From positions 124,001 through 188,000 of the forward strand of contig CCKK01000020.1 of assembly GCA_001048675.1 (NCBI GenBank): 64,000 nt of DNA, written 5' to 3'. Position numbers and translations under genes: made by a program. The notes beneath the pieces are model-generated. The model saw only the letters and a program-made list of their open reading frames with translations. It had not been told where the DNA came from and ran no database searches. This document shows, piece by piece, positions 1 to 9,486 of the stretch (position 1 is its first letter; each line of letters opens with the position of its first letter). Source of the stretch: Vibrio diabolicus (GTDB lineage: Bacteria > Pseudomonadota > Gammaproteobacteria > Enterobacterales > Vibrionaceae).

Positions 1-1176
1 GTTAATCGTGAGCGGCTCTAATGTGACTACTGCATTCACACCAGCACCTGGATGATCCACGTATGATGTGTCTTGCATTAGTGTGTAGTAAACGTCGACG
101 AAGTCATCATCATTCGTTAGGACGCCGTCAGGGATCGTGTCGATGATCTTATTAGTGATTTGCGGAATAATCGCGTAAGCCTGAACTTCTGGATCTGGAA
201 TCGCTTTCAGCACTTCTCCAGCAACTTGAACGAGGAGTTTTGCCAACTGTTTATAGTCTGTACCATCATCTTGTTCCATGAGCACGATATCTGCAGCGCC
301 CCAGCGGTAACGAGACCAGTGAATAATGATCTGATTCGGGTAGTAATCTTGGTTATCGTAGTCTAAGTATGGAAGCTCCACTAAATCGAGAGTCGGTTCA
401 TCACGACTTGGATTGACGCCCGTTACGATAGCGTAGATTTCTGCCTTGCCAGAGATCCAAGGTTCTTTGTCATCGGCTAGACGGATCTTTTTCAACTGCG
501 TTGTTTGAATTGGAGCCGCTTCGCCCACTGTGCTACTTGACAATAGCGGTGCATTTTGGCGTTGTTCATCAGCAACGTATGGTTGAACTAAAGCTGGCTG
601 ACCGAGTTTTTTCATCTCAGCTTGCATAGCTTGCAAGCCTGCTTTTAGCTCAGCAGAGCTGTTGTTATCAACAACGAGTACAGGTACATCTGGGAGTTGG
701 TAAACATCGAGTTGATGGATGTTGCCATACACATCAAATGCTTCGATATATTGCCAATTCTCATCATCACCACTTGGTTCAAATGCAAATAATGGCTCGA
801 CCTCGCCACTTTGCCATGCTGTTATCATGCTCTCATTCGCTAAACGAACTTCCAGCAACTGATCTGAGTATTCAGAAATACCTTTCCAGCTACGAATTTG
901 AGTGTCAGCTTGTACAAGCTGATGGCTAAACTCGGAGTTGGGGTTTTGTTGAACAAATGCTGATACAGAGACGCTAGTCTGTTGTGGAGTAATATCTCTT
1001 CTCAACATGGGTTCAATGGCAGCATAGTTCTCACTCAATTGTTGAGCGAGGGCACGCTTCGTCTTAGTGATATCTTCCGCTTTTGCGTTGGATACACTGT
1101 TGACTTGCGTTTCCTCTGATTGGCAGCCAATAAGTGCTAATGTACTGAGAACAGACAGAATGATGGTTTTCTTCAT
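1..1176 (-). CDS. Putative lipoprotein, DUF3103-like (partial, runs off the window)
   Basis: An uninterrupted frame reads leftward from ATG at 1174-1176 to the window edge (392 codons, no stop seen), preceded by a good ribosome binding site (AAGGA). The N-terminus has a short basic stretch, a hydrophobic core and a lipobox LIGC with Cys18, so it is probably a lipid-anchored envelope protein. The rest is acidic and soluble, rich in Asp, Glu and Gln, with no catalytic motif I recognise. The overall look recalls the Vibrio DUF3103 family; that is recall, not a search. The C-terminus lies outside the window. It follows nadK on the same strand but behind a terminator, so it is probably transcribed alone. 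Confidence 0.7.
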   Translation of the reverse strand, partial: MKKTIILSVLSTLALIGCQSEETQVNSVSNAKAEDITKTKRALAQQLSENYAAIEPMLRRDITPQQTSVSVSAFVQQNPNSEFSHQLVQADTQIRSWKGISEYSDQLLEVRLANESMITAWQSGEVEPLFAFEPSGDDENWQYIEAFDVYGNIHQLDVYQLPDVPVLVVDNNSSAELKAGLQAMQAEMKKLGQPALVQPYVADEQRQNAPLLSSSTVGEAAPIQTTQLKKIRLADDKEPWISGKAEIYAIVTGVNPSRDEPTLDLVELPYLDYDNQDYYPNQIIIHWSRYRWGAADIVLMEQDDGTDYKQLAKLLVQVAGEVLKAIPDPEVQAYAIIPQITNKIIDTIPDGVLTNDDDFVDVYYTLMQDTSYVDHPGAGVNAVVTLEPLTIN

Positions 1177-1378
1177 AATATGTCCTTTATTGATTTTATG
1201 AAATAGAGTTAATACTCTATTCATGGTGAGAATATCACCGGACATAGATCATTGAATTTGCTTTTCGATCTTTTGTGTAAACTTTGCCCACAGGATCAAA
1301 ATTTATAAACTTCTCTTTAATGACAGCAAATATCGTGTCGCCTCACTACTTTGTGTCTATTTCTTGTCTAAGAAAGCC

Positions 1379-1412
1379 AAAAGCCAGTGGCAATTAAGCT
1401 GCTGGCTTTTTT
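1379..1412 (-). terminator. Rho-independent terminator after nadK
   Basis: An inverted repeat (AAAAGCCAG / CTGGCTTTT) with an inner GC/GC pair lies just past the nadK stop. Read on the minus strand it ends in a short T run. The plus-strand side has a longer T run, so it may work both ways. Confidence 0.6.
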
Positions 1413-1441
1413 ATTGAAGTTATTGCCCTGAGTAACAAGTG

Positions 1442-2326
1442 TTAGAACAATTTACTAGACCAACCAAGCTTGTTACGTAAAACGTGATAGTAGCTGTAGT
1501 CTTTGGGATGGATGAGTTTGAGCACATTTGGACTTTGATAGATGTGGATTTCGTCTCCTGGAGAAACAGGGAGAGACACTTGTCCATCACAGCTAACTTC
1601 TTGTGTTCCTCGGTTCTCTGGTGACACCACCAATTTAATTCGACGCTTTCCATCAACCACCAAAGGTCGACTCGACAAGGTATGAGGGAACATTGGCACG
1701 AGTGAAATGGCATTCAAGCTCGGCGAAAGAATTGGACCGCCGCCAGAAAGCGAATATGCAGTTGAGCCCGTTGGTGTGGAGACAATCAAACCATCGGCTC
1801 GTAAAGAGAAGGCGAAGCTTTCATCGATGTACACTTCAAATTCAATCATATGGGCAATTTGCCCTGGGTGAAGTACAGCTTCATTTAGCGCAGCGTTGTG
1901 GCTTTTAATTTGCCCGTGACGGTGTACTTCCGCTTCTAAGAGAAAGCGCTCTTCTTCAATATACTCACCGTCGAGTACCGCTTGCAGAGACGCTTGGAAC
2001 TCGTCTGGGTTTAAGTCAGTTAAGAAGCCCAGGTTTCCACGGTTCACCCCTATGACTGGAACATCAAATCGGGATAAAATTCTTGCCGCGCCTAGCATGT
2101 TGCCATCCCCACCAACCACAATGGCTAGATCGGCATTTTTTCCCAGTTCAACTAAACTGGCAAATTGACTCTGCGGGATATCATCCAGTATTGCGGCAAG
2201 GCGATCGTCAATAAATACTTTATAGCCTTCAGAGGTCAGCCATTGGTACAACTCTTTATGAGTTTGAATTGCTTGTTGATCTCTTGGTTTTCCGATAATC
2301 GCGATCACGTTACATGGATTTTTCAT
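1442..2326 (-). CDS. nadK: NAD kinase
   Basis: Cytosolic enzyme that phosphorylates NAD+ to NADP+ using ATP. At 294 residues it has the usual gammaproteobacterial length. Visible family motifs are GGDGN at residues 72-76 (nucleotide binding and catalysis), the NE pair near 148-149, and the long [15 protein letters not shown] block at 184-198. It starts at ATG 2324-2326 and is divergent from grpE, an arrangement also found in other gammaproteobacteria. In many relatives recN follows nadK; here a lipoprotein gene does. Identification is firm. Confidence 0.96.
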   Translation of the reverse strand: MKNPCNVIAIIGKPRDQQAIQTHKELYQWLTSEGYKVFIDDRLAAILDDIPQSQFASLVELGKNADLAIVVGGDGNMLGAARILSRFDVPVIGVNRGNLGFLTDLNPDEFQASLQAVLDGEYIEEERFLLEAEVHRHGQIKSHNAALNEAVLHPGQIAHMIEFEVYIDESFAFSLRADGLIVSTPTGSTAYSLSGGGPILSPSLNAISLVPMFPHTLSSRPLVVDGKRRIKLVVSPENRGTQEVSCDGQVSLPVSPGDEIHIYQSPNVLKLIHPKDYSYYHVLRNKLGWSSKLF

Positions 2327-2347
2327 AGCATTTCCGCATTAAAGAGG

Positions 2348-2375
2348 CTTGAATCAGGAATCTTCATCCCCATAA
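2348..2375 (+). promoter_or_regulatory. Sigma-32 heat-shock promoter of grpE
   Basis: CTTGAAT (2348-2354), a 13-base spacer and CCCCATAA (2368-2375) match the sigma-32 consensus CTTGAAA-N13-15-CCCCATNT almost perfectly. The predicted transcript start near 2382 leaves a leader of about 90 bases before the grpE ATG. Confidence 0.85.
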
Positions 2376-2472
2376 TAATGGCAAGTCACCTAAATATGCG
2401 AATTTTTATGTGGTTAAAGCCCACAAAAACGCGCATGGCTTTAAGGGCATTATGTTGAATTCTGGAGATATC

Positions 2473-3069
2473 ATGAGCAACGAAGAAAACAAAGTTACAG
2501 AAGAAGAGCTTGATCAAATCATCGAAGAGGCTGAAAAAGTAGAAGCTGAAGCACAAGAAGTTGAAGCTGAGCTTGAAGAAATTGGTGATGAGACAGACGC
2601 TAAGATTGCTCAACTAGAAGCGGCACTATTGTCTAGCGAGGCAAAAGTAAAAGAGCAGCAAGATGCGGTGTTGCGTTCTAAAGCTGAAGTAGAAAACATG
2701 CGTCGTCGTACCGAGCAAGAAATCGATAAAGCACGTAAGTTTGCGTTGAACAAGTTTGCCGAAGAGTTGCTTCCTGTTATTGATAACCTAGAGCGTGCAA
2801 TTCAAGCGGCAGATACAGAGAATGAAACGGTTAAGCCGTTCCTAGAAGGTGTTGAGTTAACACACAAAACGTTTGTCGACGTTGTGGCGAAATTTGGCTT
2901 GAAAGCAATCAACCCTGAAGGTGAAGCATTTAACCCAGAGTTCCATCAAGCGATGTCGATTCAGGAAAGCCCAGATCATGAATCAAACACAGTTATGTTT
3001 GTTATGCAAAAAGGCTACGAACTAAACGGCCGTGTGATTCGTCCGGCAATGGTAATGGTTGCTAAATAA
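2473..3069 (+). CDS. grpE: Nucleotide exchange factor GrpE
   Basis: Co-chaperone that releases ADP from DnaK in the DnaK-DnaJ-GrpE folding cycle. The 198-residue protein has the family layout: a very acidic N-terminus (residues 1-45), a long coiled-coil dimerisation helix (about 45-110), then the compact beta domain that contacts DnaK, with the conserved NPEFHQAMS segment and the C-terminal [17 protein letters not shown] 2473 is chosen because GGAG precedes it at good distance and the encoded MSNEE start is typical; an in-frame extension to 2410 would overlap the promoter leader. The sigma-32 promoter at 2348 makes it a heat-shock gene. It is separated from dnaK by a transporter gene. Confidence 0.96.
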   Translation: MSNEENKVTEEELDQIIEEAEKVEAEAQEVEAELEEIGDETDAKIAQLEAALLSSEAKVKEQQDAVLRSKAEVENMRRRTEQEIDKARKFALNKFAEELLPVIDNLERAIQAADTENETVKPFLEGVELTHKTFVDVVAKFGLKAINPEGEAFNPEFHQAMSIQESPDHESNTVMFVMQKGYELNGRVIRPAMVMVAK

Positions 3070-3093
3070 CCTTAACTGCCTGTTTTCAAATAT

Positions 3094-3128
3094 AAAGCGC
3101 CCATCATTTTTTGATGGGCGCTTTTTTG
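3094..3128 (+). terminator. Terminator after grpE
   Basis: Perfect 13-bp stem AAAGCGCCCATCA / TGATGGGCGCTTT with a T5 loop and T tail. It ends the grpE transcript before the transporter gene. Confidence 0.92.
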
Positions 3129-3486
3129 TTTTAAACGTAAGTTGTTGTAATGAGCTTCATTGTATATCGATAAAATGGAAGTTTGATCCCCTTCATGTTT
3201 TTTCTTATTGGTTAATTATTTTCCTATAGGAGATTTCTTCTCATCTCACTGCGTGTTTATGAACGAAGAGGGCTATAAGTAATTGTAATCATTCGTTGTG
3301 TGAATGTTTGTCCTGCATAGGAATGTAAATATAGTCATTTTTTCTACAACAATTCCGTTAACAAATATGTAAATTATCACTTTATTTTGTAACCTTCGTG
3401 TGTATGATTTGCGACTAATGCTTTAAAAGTAAGCATATATAACTACAAAGATGTAAATAGCAAACACAACATATCGGAGATTTATA
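3129..3486 (+). other. Intergenic region upstream of the DAACS transporter
   Basis: AT-rich, with no coding frame I would support. Near its end is a small inverted repeat (ATGCTT at 3418-3423, AAGCAT at 3431-3436) and a TATGAT at 3403-3408 that could be a -10 box, though no well-spaced -35 goes with it. GGAG at 3475-3478 is the ribosome binding site of the next gene. Confidence 0.4.
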
Positions 3487-4761
3487 ATGGATAAATCGCT
3501 TTCTAGTAAGATTTTTATAGGCTTGTTTGCCGGCCTTGTGCTCGGAACAGCAATTCAGTACTTATTTAGCGGTATTGCGATTTTTGATACATACCTACTT
3601 GGAGCAGCAGAAGGCGTTGGCGGCATGTTTGTCTCGCTGATCAAATTGCTTGTTGTTCCTTTAGTTTACGTTTCAATCGTATGCGGCATTGTTGACTTGA
3701 AAGACATCAGTGCATTTGGTCGTCTTGGTGGAAAAACCTTTACCCTTTACATTCTTAACACCATCATTGCGATTACGGCGGCTTTGACTGTCGGCTTGAT
3801 CTTCCAGCCAGGAGCGGGCGCTAATCTGGCAGGAACGGTATCTGAGGCCGTACAGCTGACGACGACAGAAACGCCGGACATTTTCTCTCTAGTTGTTAAC
3901 ATTGTTCCTAGCAACCCAGTACAAGCGTTTGCTAACGGCGACATGCTGCAAATCATCTTCATGGCAATTCTGACAGGTCTTGCAATTCAAGCTTTGGATT
4001 CTCGTGGTGGTCCTGCCATCCGCACGTTCAAAATGGCAAATGAAATCATGATGAAACTGGTTGGGTTAGTGATGAGTCTTGCGCCATATGGTGTGTTCGC
4101 GCTAATGATTCAATTGGGTGCAACACTAAACGCCAATACATTGATGTCCGTGGCTGGTTATGTGGCCTTGGTGGTTGCGATGTTGGTGTTCTGGATCTTC
4201 TTCTTCTATCCAATGGCAGTAAGTCTTGCGACAGGGACCTCTCCAAAGACTTTCCTGCGCGCAACTCGTGAGCAGATTCTGTTCTCTCTATCTACCGCGA
4301 GCTCAAACGCGACTATCCCGGTAACGATGCGCACACTAACAGAAAAGCTTCAGGTCTCTAAATCGGTTGCTGGCTTCGGTGTACCACTGGGCGCTACGAT
4401 GAATATGTCTGGTGTGTCTATCTATATTGCTCTAGCAACGATGTTTGTTGCGAACGCTTTTGGCCAGCCAATTAACACCGCAGACATCTTTACACTTGGC
4501 TTAACTATTCTTCTGTTATCTATTGGTGCTGGCGGTGTTCCTGGGGGCGGCGTGGTAATGGTAGGCGTTTTGCTTCACCAGCTAGGTTTACCACCTGAAG
4601 GCTTGGCAATTATTGCTGCAGTTGACCGTATTAATGATATGTTCTGTACGTCTTCAAACGTTGTGGGCGACACGGCGGTAAACACCATTGTTGCAAAAAC
4701 AGAAGGTGAGATTGGTAAAGAAGAAGGCGTTGACGCTGAGCCTGCTCAAGCGAACGCTTAA
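3487..4761 (+). CDS. Dicarboxylate/amino acid:cation symporter (DAACS family)
   Basis: Inner-membrane secondary transporter of the glutamate/dicarboxylate family, 424 residues, expected 8 transmembrane helices plus two re-entrant hairpins. The serine-rich hairpin-1 motif (STASSNATIP), the TM7 motif region (GATMNMSG), the glycine-rich hairpin-2 (GAGGVPGGG) and the TM8 block DRINDMFCTSSNVVGDT are all visible. The TM7 motif reads NMSG, where most characterised members have NMDG, whose Asp takes part in sodium coordination in GltPh; coupling or substrate may differ. The substrate cannot be read from sequence. It has its own terminators on both sides and sits as a single cistron between grpE and dnaK. 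Confidence 0.88.
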   Translation: MDKSLSSKIFIGLFAGLVLGTAIQYLFSGIAIFDTYLLGAAEGVGGMFVSLIKLLVVPLVYVSIVCGIVDLKDISAFGRLGGKTFTLYILNTIIAITAALTVGLIFQPGAGANLAGTVSEAVQLTTTETPDIFSLVVNIVPSNPVQAFANGDMLQIIFMAILTGLAIQALDSRGGPAIRTFKMANEIMMKLVGLVMSLAPYGVFALMIQLGATLNANTLMSVAGYVALVVAMLVFWIFFFYPMAVSLATGTSPKTFLRATREQILFSLSTASSNATIPVTMRTLTEKLQVSKSVAGFGVPLGATMNMSGVSIYIALATMFVANAFGQPINTADIFTLGLTILLLSIGAGGVPGGGVVMVGVLLHQLGLPPEGLAIIAAVDRINDMFCTSSNVVGDTAVNTIVAKTEGEIGKEEGVDAEPAQANA

Positions 4762-4795
4762 TGTCTTGAATCATTTATTTTAACCCTAATATTGA

Positions 4796-4821
4796 AGCGA
4801 GCTCTTATGAGCTCGTTTTTT
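4796..4821 (+). terminator. Terminator after the DAACS transporter
   Basis: The GCGAGCTC / GAGCTCGT stem with a TTAT loop is followed by T6. Confidence 0.85.
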
Positions 4822-4957
4822 ATTTAGGAAGAGTCGGGCATAAATAAATTTATCTGGGAAATGACGTTTTGTTGCGCTACAGCAGTGTGACGAGTTCCCA
4901 ACTAATCAGAAAGAAACACATAAATTTCGAAAAAAGACGCTTTTTTTTAATTCTGCC

Positions 4958-4986
4958 CTTGAAAAGCATTTTGCCGCCCTTATCTA
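4958..4986 (+). promoter_or_regulatory. Sigma-32 promoter P1 of dnaK
   Basis: CTTGAAA (4958-4964, perfect -35), a 13-base spacer and CCTTATCTA (4978-4986, 7 of 9 to the -10 consensus). It lies about 120 bases upstream of the dnaK start. Confidence 0.75.
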
Positions 4987-5033
4987 TGTGGCATAGAGAA
5001 GCAAACATTGATTATTTTTGTTTGTGAGCAAGG

Positions 5034-5062
5034 GTTGAAACCCGATTCTCCTCCCCCCACAT
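5034..5062 (+). promoter_or_regulatory. Possible second sigma-32 promoter P2 of dnaK
   Basis: GTTGAAA (5034-5040), a 14-base spacer and CCCCACAT (5055-5062) form a second heat-shock type promoter just downstream of P1. The C-rich stretch is also part of a CCCC/GGGG inverted repeat, so it is less certain than P1. Confidence 0.5.
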
Positions 5063-5108
5063 TGGGGTTATAACCAAACGAAAATAGAATTTATTCGGAG
5101 ATAGCCAG

Positions 5109-7022
5109 ATGGGTAAAATCATTGGTATTGACTTAGGTACTACTAACTCATGTGTTGCTGTATTAGACGGCGACAAACCACGTGTAATTGAAAACGCAGA
5201 GGGCGAACGTACTACTGCATCGGTTATTGCTTACACTGACGGTGAGACGCTAGTAGGTCAACCTGCGAAACGTCAAGCAGTAACTAACCCAGAAAACACG
5301 CTATTTGCAATTAAGCGTCTAATCGGTCGTCGTTTTGAAGACGAAGAAGTTCAGCGTGACATCCAAATCATGCCTTACAAAATTGTTAAGGCTGACAACG
5401 GTGACGCTTGGGTAGAAGCAAAAGGCCAAAAAATGGCGGCTCCTCAGGTTTCTGCTGAAGTTCTTAAGAAAATGAAGAAAACTGCTGAAGATTTCCTTGG
5501 TGAGGAAGTAACTGGCGCAGTTATCACAGTACCTGCTTACTTTAACGATGCTCAGCGTCAAGCTACAAAAGATGCTGGTCGTATCGCAGGTCTAGAAGTT
5601 AAACGTATCATCAACGAACCAACAGCAGCAGCGCTAGCTTACGGTCTTGATAAGAAAGGCGGCGATCGCACTATCGCGGTATACGACCTTGGTGGTGGTA
5701 CATTCGATATCTCTATCATCGAAATCGATGAAGTTGAAGGCGAGAAAACATTCGAAGTTCTAGCGACTAACGGTGATACTCACCTTGGTGGTGAAGACTT
5801 TGATAACCGCCTAATCAACTACTTAGTAGACGAGTTTAAGAAAGAGCAAGGTATCGATCTTAAGAACGATCCACTAGCAATGCAGCGTGTTAAAGAAGCT
5901 GCAGAAAAAGCGAAAATCGAGCTTTCTTCTACTTCTCAAACTGACGTAAACCTACCTTACGTTACTGCAGATGCAACTGGTCCTAAGCACATGAACATTA
6001 AAGTGACTCGTGCAAAACTAGAATCTCTAGTTGAAGACCTAGTACAACGCTCTCTTGAGCCACTAAAAGTAGCTCTAGCTGACGCTGATCTATCAGTAAA
6101 CGACATCACTGACGTAATCCTAGTTGGTGGTCAGACTCGTATGCCAATGGTTCAAGCGAAAGTTGCTGAGTTCTTTGGTAAAGAAGCGCGCCGTGACGTA
6201 AACCCTGACGAAGCAGTAGCAATGGGTGCTGCAGTTCAAGGTGGTGTACTTGCTGGTGACGTTAAAGACGTACTACTACTAGACGTAACTCCACTGTCTC
6301 TAGGTATCGAGACAATGGGTGGCGTAATGACTAAGTTAGTTGAGAAGAACACAACTATCCCAACTAAAGCGAACCAAGTTTTCTCTACAGCGGAAGACAA
6401 CCAGAGCGCGGTTACTATCCACGTTCTACAAGGTGAGCGTAAGCAAGCGATGTACAACAAGTCTCTAGGTCAATTCAACCTAGAAGGCATCCAGCCTGCA
6501 CCACGTGGTATGCCACAAATCGAGGTTACTTTTGACCTTGATGCGGACGGTATCCTACACGTGTCAGCGAAAGACAAGCAGACTGGTAAAGAGCAGAAGA
6601 TCACTATCCAAGCTTCTGGCGGTCTAAGCGATGAAGACATCGAGAAAATGGTTCAAGAAGCAGAAGCTAACAAAGAAGCGGACAAAAAGTTCGAAGAGCT
6701 AGCGACTGCACGTAACCAAGCTGACCAAATGATTCACGGTACTCGTAAGCAAGTAGAAGAAGCTGGTGAAGCACTACCTGCAGAAGAGAAAGAGAAGATT
6801 GAGGCAGCAATTTCTGAGCTAGAAACAGCGCGCAAAGGCGAAGACAAAGAAGCTATCGATGCTAAAGTTCAAGCACTAATGACAGCTTCTCAAAAACTGA
6901 TGGAAATCGCTCAACAACAAGCTCAAGCGCAGCAAGCACAAGGTGCTGACGCAGGTGCACAGTCTAAAGAAGACGACGTTGTAGATGCTGAGTTCGAAGA
7001 AGTTAAAGACGACAAGAAATAA
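5109..7022 (+). CDS. dnaK: Molecular chaperone DnaK (Hsp70)
   Basis: ATP-dependent cytosolic chaperone that binds exposed hydrophobic segments, working with DnaJ and GrpE. At 637 residues it is full length. The N-terminal ATPase domain shows the phosphate-1 loop [13 protein letters not shown] (from residue 5) and the phosphate-2 loop [11 protein letters not shown] near 195. The substrate-binding domain includes the conserved stretch [14 protein letters not shown] near 393-406. The tail is Gln/Ala-rich and ends with the acidic EEVKDDKK motif typical of bacterial DnaK. GGAG before ATG 5109 supports the start. Codon use is strongly biased, as expected for a highly expressed gene. It is followed by dnaJ after two stem-loops. 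Confidence 0.98.
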   Translation: MGKIIGIDLGTTNSCVAVLDGDKPRVIENAEGERTTASVIAYTDGETLVGQPAKRQAVTNPENTLFAIKRLIGRRFEDEEVQRDIQIMPYKIVKADNGDAWVEAKGQKMAAPQVSAEVLKKMKKTAEDFLGEEVTGAVITVPAYFNDAQRQATKDAGRIAGLEVKRIINEPTAAALAYGLDKKGGDRTIAVYDLGGGTFDISIIEIDEVEGEKTFEVLATNGDTHLGGEDFDNRLINYLVDEFKKEQGIDLKNDPLAMQRVKEAAEKAKIELSSTSQTDVNLPYVTADATGPKHMNIKVTRAKLESLVEDLVQRSLEPLKVALADADLSVNDITDVILVGGQTRMPMVQAKVAEFFGKEARRDVNPDEAVAMGAAVQGGVLAGDVKDVLLLDVTPLSLGIETMGGVMTKLVEKNTTIPTKANQVFSTAEDNQSAVTIHVLQGERKQAMYNKSLGQFNLEGIQPAPRGMPQIEVTFDLDADGILHVSAKDKQTGKEQKITIQASGGLSDEDIEKMVQEAEANKEADKKFEELATARNQADQMIHGTRKQVEEAGEALPAEEKEKIEAAISELETARKGEDKEAIDAKVQALMTASQKLMEIAQQQAQAQQAQGADAGAQSKEDDVVDAEFEEVKDDKK

Positions 7023-7032
7023 TATTTCTTAA

Positions 7033-7104
7033 CCAGATGGCTGCAAAGTCATCTGGGGTCGATAAGACTTCGTGTGCGGGCGTTTGGGGCAACTCTTACG
7101 CCCG
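7033..7104 (+). promoter_or_regulatory. Two intercistronic stem-loops between dnaK and dnaJ
   Basis: CCAGATG (7033-7039) pairs with CATCTGG (7050-7056), and CGGGCGT (7077-7083) pairs with ACGCCCG (7098-7104). Neither has a clear T run, so they look like attenuators or mRNA-stabilising hairpins that lower dnaJ relative to dnaK. No heat-shock promoter was found for dnaJ itself. Confidence 0.55.
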
Positions 7105-7226
7105 TCTGTTTGTAAACGCTGTCTTTCTAGTTAAGTATGTTGCGGATAAGTGCACTTACCTAGAACGATACAAACACCAAGCGGTGAATCGATGCCGTTT
7201 GTAGTAATTAACTGGTGACGAAGAAC

Positions 7227-8375
7227 ATGTCAAAACGTGATTTTTACGAAGTATTAGGCGTAAGCCGTGATGCCTCAGAGCGCGATATCAAAAAGGCGTA
7301 CAAGCGTCTAGCGATGAAATTCCACCCAGACCGAAACCAGGGTGATGAGTCTGCGGCGGACAAGTTTAAAGAAGTAAAAGAAGCGTACGAAGTTCTGACC
7401 GACCCTCAAAAGAAAGCGGCGTACGACCAGTACGGTCATGCTGCTTTTGAACAAGGCGGCGGTGGTTTCGGTGGCGGCGGCTTTGGTGGCGGCGGTGCTG
7501 ATTTCGGCGACATCTTTGGCGATGTATTCGGCGACATCTTTGGTGGTGGTCGTCGTGGCGGTGGCGGTCACCGTGCTCAACGTGGTGCGGACTTACGTTA
7601 CAACATGGAACTGACGCTAGAAGAGGCGGTTCGTGGTGTAACGAAAGAGATCGAAGTGCCAACACTAGTACACTGTGATACCTGTGATGGTAGTGGTGCG
7701 AAGAAAGGTTCATCTGCTGAAACATGTGGTACCTGTCATGGTCATGGTCAAGTACAGATGCGCCAAGGCTTCTTCGCGGTGCAACAAACCTGTCCAACCT
7801 GTCACGGTAAAGGCAAGATCATTAAAGACCCTTGTAATGAGTGTCATGGTCAAGGTCGTAAACAGAAAACCAAAACACTTAACGTTAAGATCCCAGCAGG
7901 TGTTGATACTGGCGACCGTATTCGTCTATCTGGCGAAGGTGAAGCGGGAGAGATGGGAGCTCCAGCGGGTGACTTGTATGTACAAGTGCACGTGAAAGAG
8001 CACCATATCTTCGAACGTGATGGTAACAACCTATACTGTGAAGTGCCTGTAAGCTTTGCGATGGCGGCTCTAGGTGGTGAAGTTGAAGTACCAACTCTAG
8101 ATGGTCGCGTAAGCCTAAAAGTGCCTTCAGAAACGCAAACAGGTCGTATGTTCCGCATGCGTGGTAAAGGTGTGAAAGGCGTTCGCGGTGGCGGTATCGG
8201 TGACTTGATTGTTAAGTTGGTTGTTGAAACACCAGTAAACCTAAGCTCACGCCAAAAAGAACTGCTCAAAGAGTTTGAAGAGTCTTGTGGTGGTGAAGCG
8301 GCGACAAAGCACAAGCCTAAATCAGAAGGCTTTTTCAACGGTGTGAAAAAGTTCTTTGATGATTTAACCAGCTAG
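7227..8375 (+). CDS. dnaJ: Co-chaperone DnaJ (Hsp40, class I)
   Basis: Stimulates the DnaK ATPase and delivers substrates. The 382-residue protein has all class I parts in order: J domain with the HPD triad at residues 33-35, a Gly/Phe-rich linker (about 75-115), a zinc domain with four CxxCxGxG repeats ([32 protein letters not shown]), and the C-terminal substrate domain. ATG 7227 gives the standard [11 protein letters not shown] start; a GTG at 7215 would add four residues with no better ribosome site. It is probably co-transcribed with dnaK and ends at a terminator shared with the convergent pilE gene. Confidence 0.97.
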   Translation: MSKRDFYEVLGVSRDASERDIKKAYKRLAMKFHPDRNQGDESAADKFKEVKEAYEVLTDPQKKAAYDQYGHAAFEQGGGGFGGGGFGGGGADFGDIFGDVFGDIFGGGRRGGGGHRAQRGADLRYNMELTLEEAVRGVTKEIEVPTLVHCDTCDGSGAKKGSSAETCGTCHGHGQVQMRQGFFAVQQTCPTCHGKGKIIKDPCNECHGQGRKQKTKTLNVKIPAGVDTGDRIRLSGEGEAGEMGAPAGDLYVQVHVKEHHIFERDGNNLYCEVPVSFAMAALGGEVEVPTLDGRVSLKVPSETQTGRMFRMRGKGVKGVRGGGIGDLIVKLVVETPVNLSSRQKELLKEFEESCGGEAATKHKPKSEGFFNGVKKFFDDLTS

Positions 8376-8398
8376 ACGTTAGTGAAAAGCACAAATAC

Positions 8399-8426
8399 AA
8401 AGGCCTGCTAAAATGCAGGCCTTTTT
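8399..8426 (+). terminator. Terminator after dnaJ
   Basis: AAAGGCCTGC / GCAGGCCTTT stem followed by a T run. On the minus strand it lies just past pilE and could serve that gene weakly. Confidence 0.88.
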
Positions 8427-8443
8427 GCATCTCGGTGTTCTTT

Positions 8444-8836
8444 CTAATTCCAGCAATCACTTGGTTCTTCGACATTTGTTGACGTTAAAGTAATCGTTTT
8501 AGCGCCAGTCAAGCACTCGTCGTCGTCTTGTCCCAGAGCCGATTTTGCTGTTGCTGTAATGGTATAGGCCGAACTTGCAGAGCTCGCAATATTGAAAGAA
8601 AATCTATCTGTGTCTGAATCACATAGAGTGCATGTGCCTCCAGAGATAATATGACTCCAGTCGTACCCACCATCATAAGATGTCTCTAGCTCTAGCTGAA
8701 TTCGACTAAGATCGCTCAAGGCAACCGTCCTATGAGACTTGATTACATGATTGGTGTAAGAAGGGTAGGCGACAGCCGCAATGATCCCAACAATCACTAC
8801 GGCTATCAGTAATTCGATCAATGTCATCCCTCCCAA
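8444..8836 (-). CDS. pilE: Type IV minor pilin, PilE-like; start or leader uncertain
   Basis: A minor pilin of the type IV pilus assembled at the inner membrane. The mature N-terminus MTLIELLIAVVIVGIIAAVAYPSY (starting after a GG cleavage site) has the Glu at position 5 and the long hydrophobic helix of class IVa pilins, and two C-terminal Cys could form the pilin disulphide. No normal start is present: the only in-frame choice upstream of the cleavage site is TTG 8834-8836, giving a three-residue leader without a ribosome site. An ATG at 8874-8876 with a good AAGGA site is out of frame by one and meets TAA. A frameshift or mutated leader is likely. It is divergent from fimT-pilW-pilX-pilV, as in other vibrios. 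Confidence 0.8.
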   Translation of the reverse strand: MGGMTLIELLIAVVIVGIIAAVAYPSYTNHVIKSHRTVALSDLSRIQLELETSYDGGYDWSHIISGGTCTLCDSDTDRFSFNIASSASSAYTITATAKSALGQDDDECLTGAKTITLTSTNVEEPSDCWN

Positions 8837-8979
8837 TCTTTTTTTGTTAGCTGTTACAGCGAGAAATTCGAATCATCACGAGTAGTTTCCTTTTCACTTT
8901 TCCGCCTATTTTTGGCAGGTGATAGCATCTGTGCAAGATGAATTACGGCCCTTCTGCCGTTTACATAGGAATTTGGGAA

Positions 8980-9486
8980 ATGCCTCGCGGGTTTACGTTG
9001 TTGGAGCTTCTTATTACTGTTGCTGTCTTGTCAGTACTACTACTTTTTGTCGCCCCAAGTTTTTCAAAAGTTAGCCAACACATGAAAATAGTGAATTTAG
9101 CCAACGAATTACAGGGTTTTTTGATCCAAGCGAAATCGGAATCGGTGATGAGAAATCAAGATTTTTGGGTTCATATTCAAGGCTTGCCTTCATCCACCGG
9201 AAGCTGGAAGTTCACACTCTCGAGTGTATCGAATGTCACTGACATTACTTCAATGAATACTGTTGCTGAGCTGCAAGGTCATCTATATCGGGGTCTGGTG
9301 GTGTCGAGTAATATAACTAGCGTCAAGTTTGATCGTGTTATGGGGAATCCCAAAAATGCGGGAAGTATTCAGCTGAAGAAATCTCAAGCGGATACCAGTC
9401 CGATAAAAGTAACTGTTCATAACGGAGCAGGGCGAGTAAAAGTGTGCGCTATGAATGAGGCAAAATATGGCTTTGAACAATGCTAA
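8980..9486 (+). CDS. fimT: Type IV minor pilin FimT/GspH-like
   Basis: Pseudopilin of the type IV pilus. The 168-residue protein starts at ATG 8980 (AGGA at 8967-8970), giving a very short prepilin leader MPRG cut before FTLLELLITVAVLSVLLLF, with Glu5 kept. The C-terminal half is a GspH/FimT-like beta domain ending in a CAMNEAKYGFEQC segment with two Cys. FimT-type minor pilins bind DNA and help natural transformation in some species; whether this one does is inference. Its end overlaps the pilW start, so the four genes form one operon. Confidence 0.88.
   Translation: MPRGFTLLELLITVAVLSVLLLFVAPSFSKVSQHMKIVNLANELQGFLIQAKSESVMRNQDFWVHIQGLPSSTGSWKFTLSSVSNVTDITSMNTVAELQGHLYRGLVVSSNITSVKFDRVMGNPKNAGSIQLKKSQADTSPIKVTVHNGAGRVKVCAMNEAKYGFEQC

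Noticed and set aside
7366..7797. His/Arg-rich minus-strand frame antisense to dnaJ
   Set aside because: Composition is the mirror of the Gly-rich and Cys-repeat codons of dnaJ; a shadow frame.
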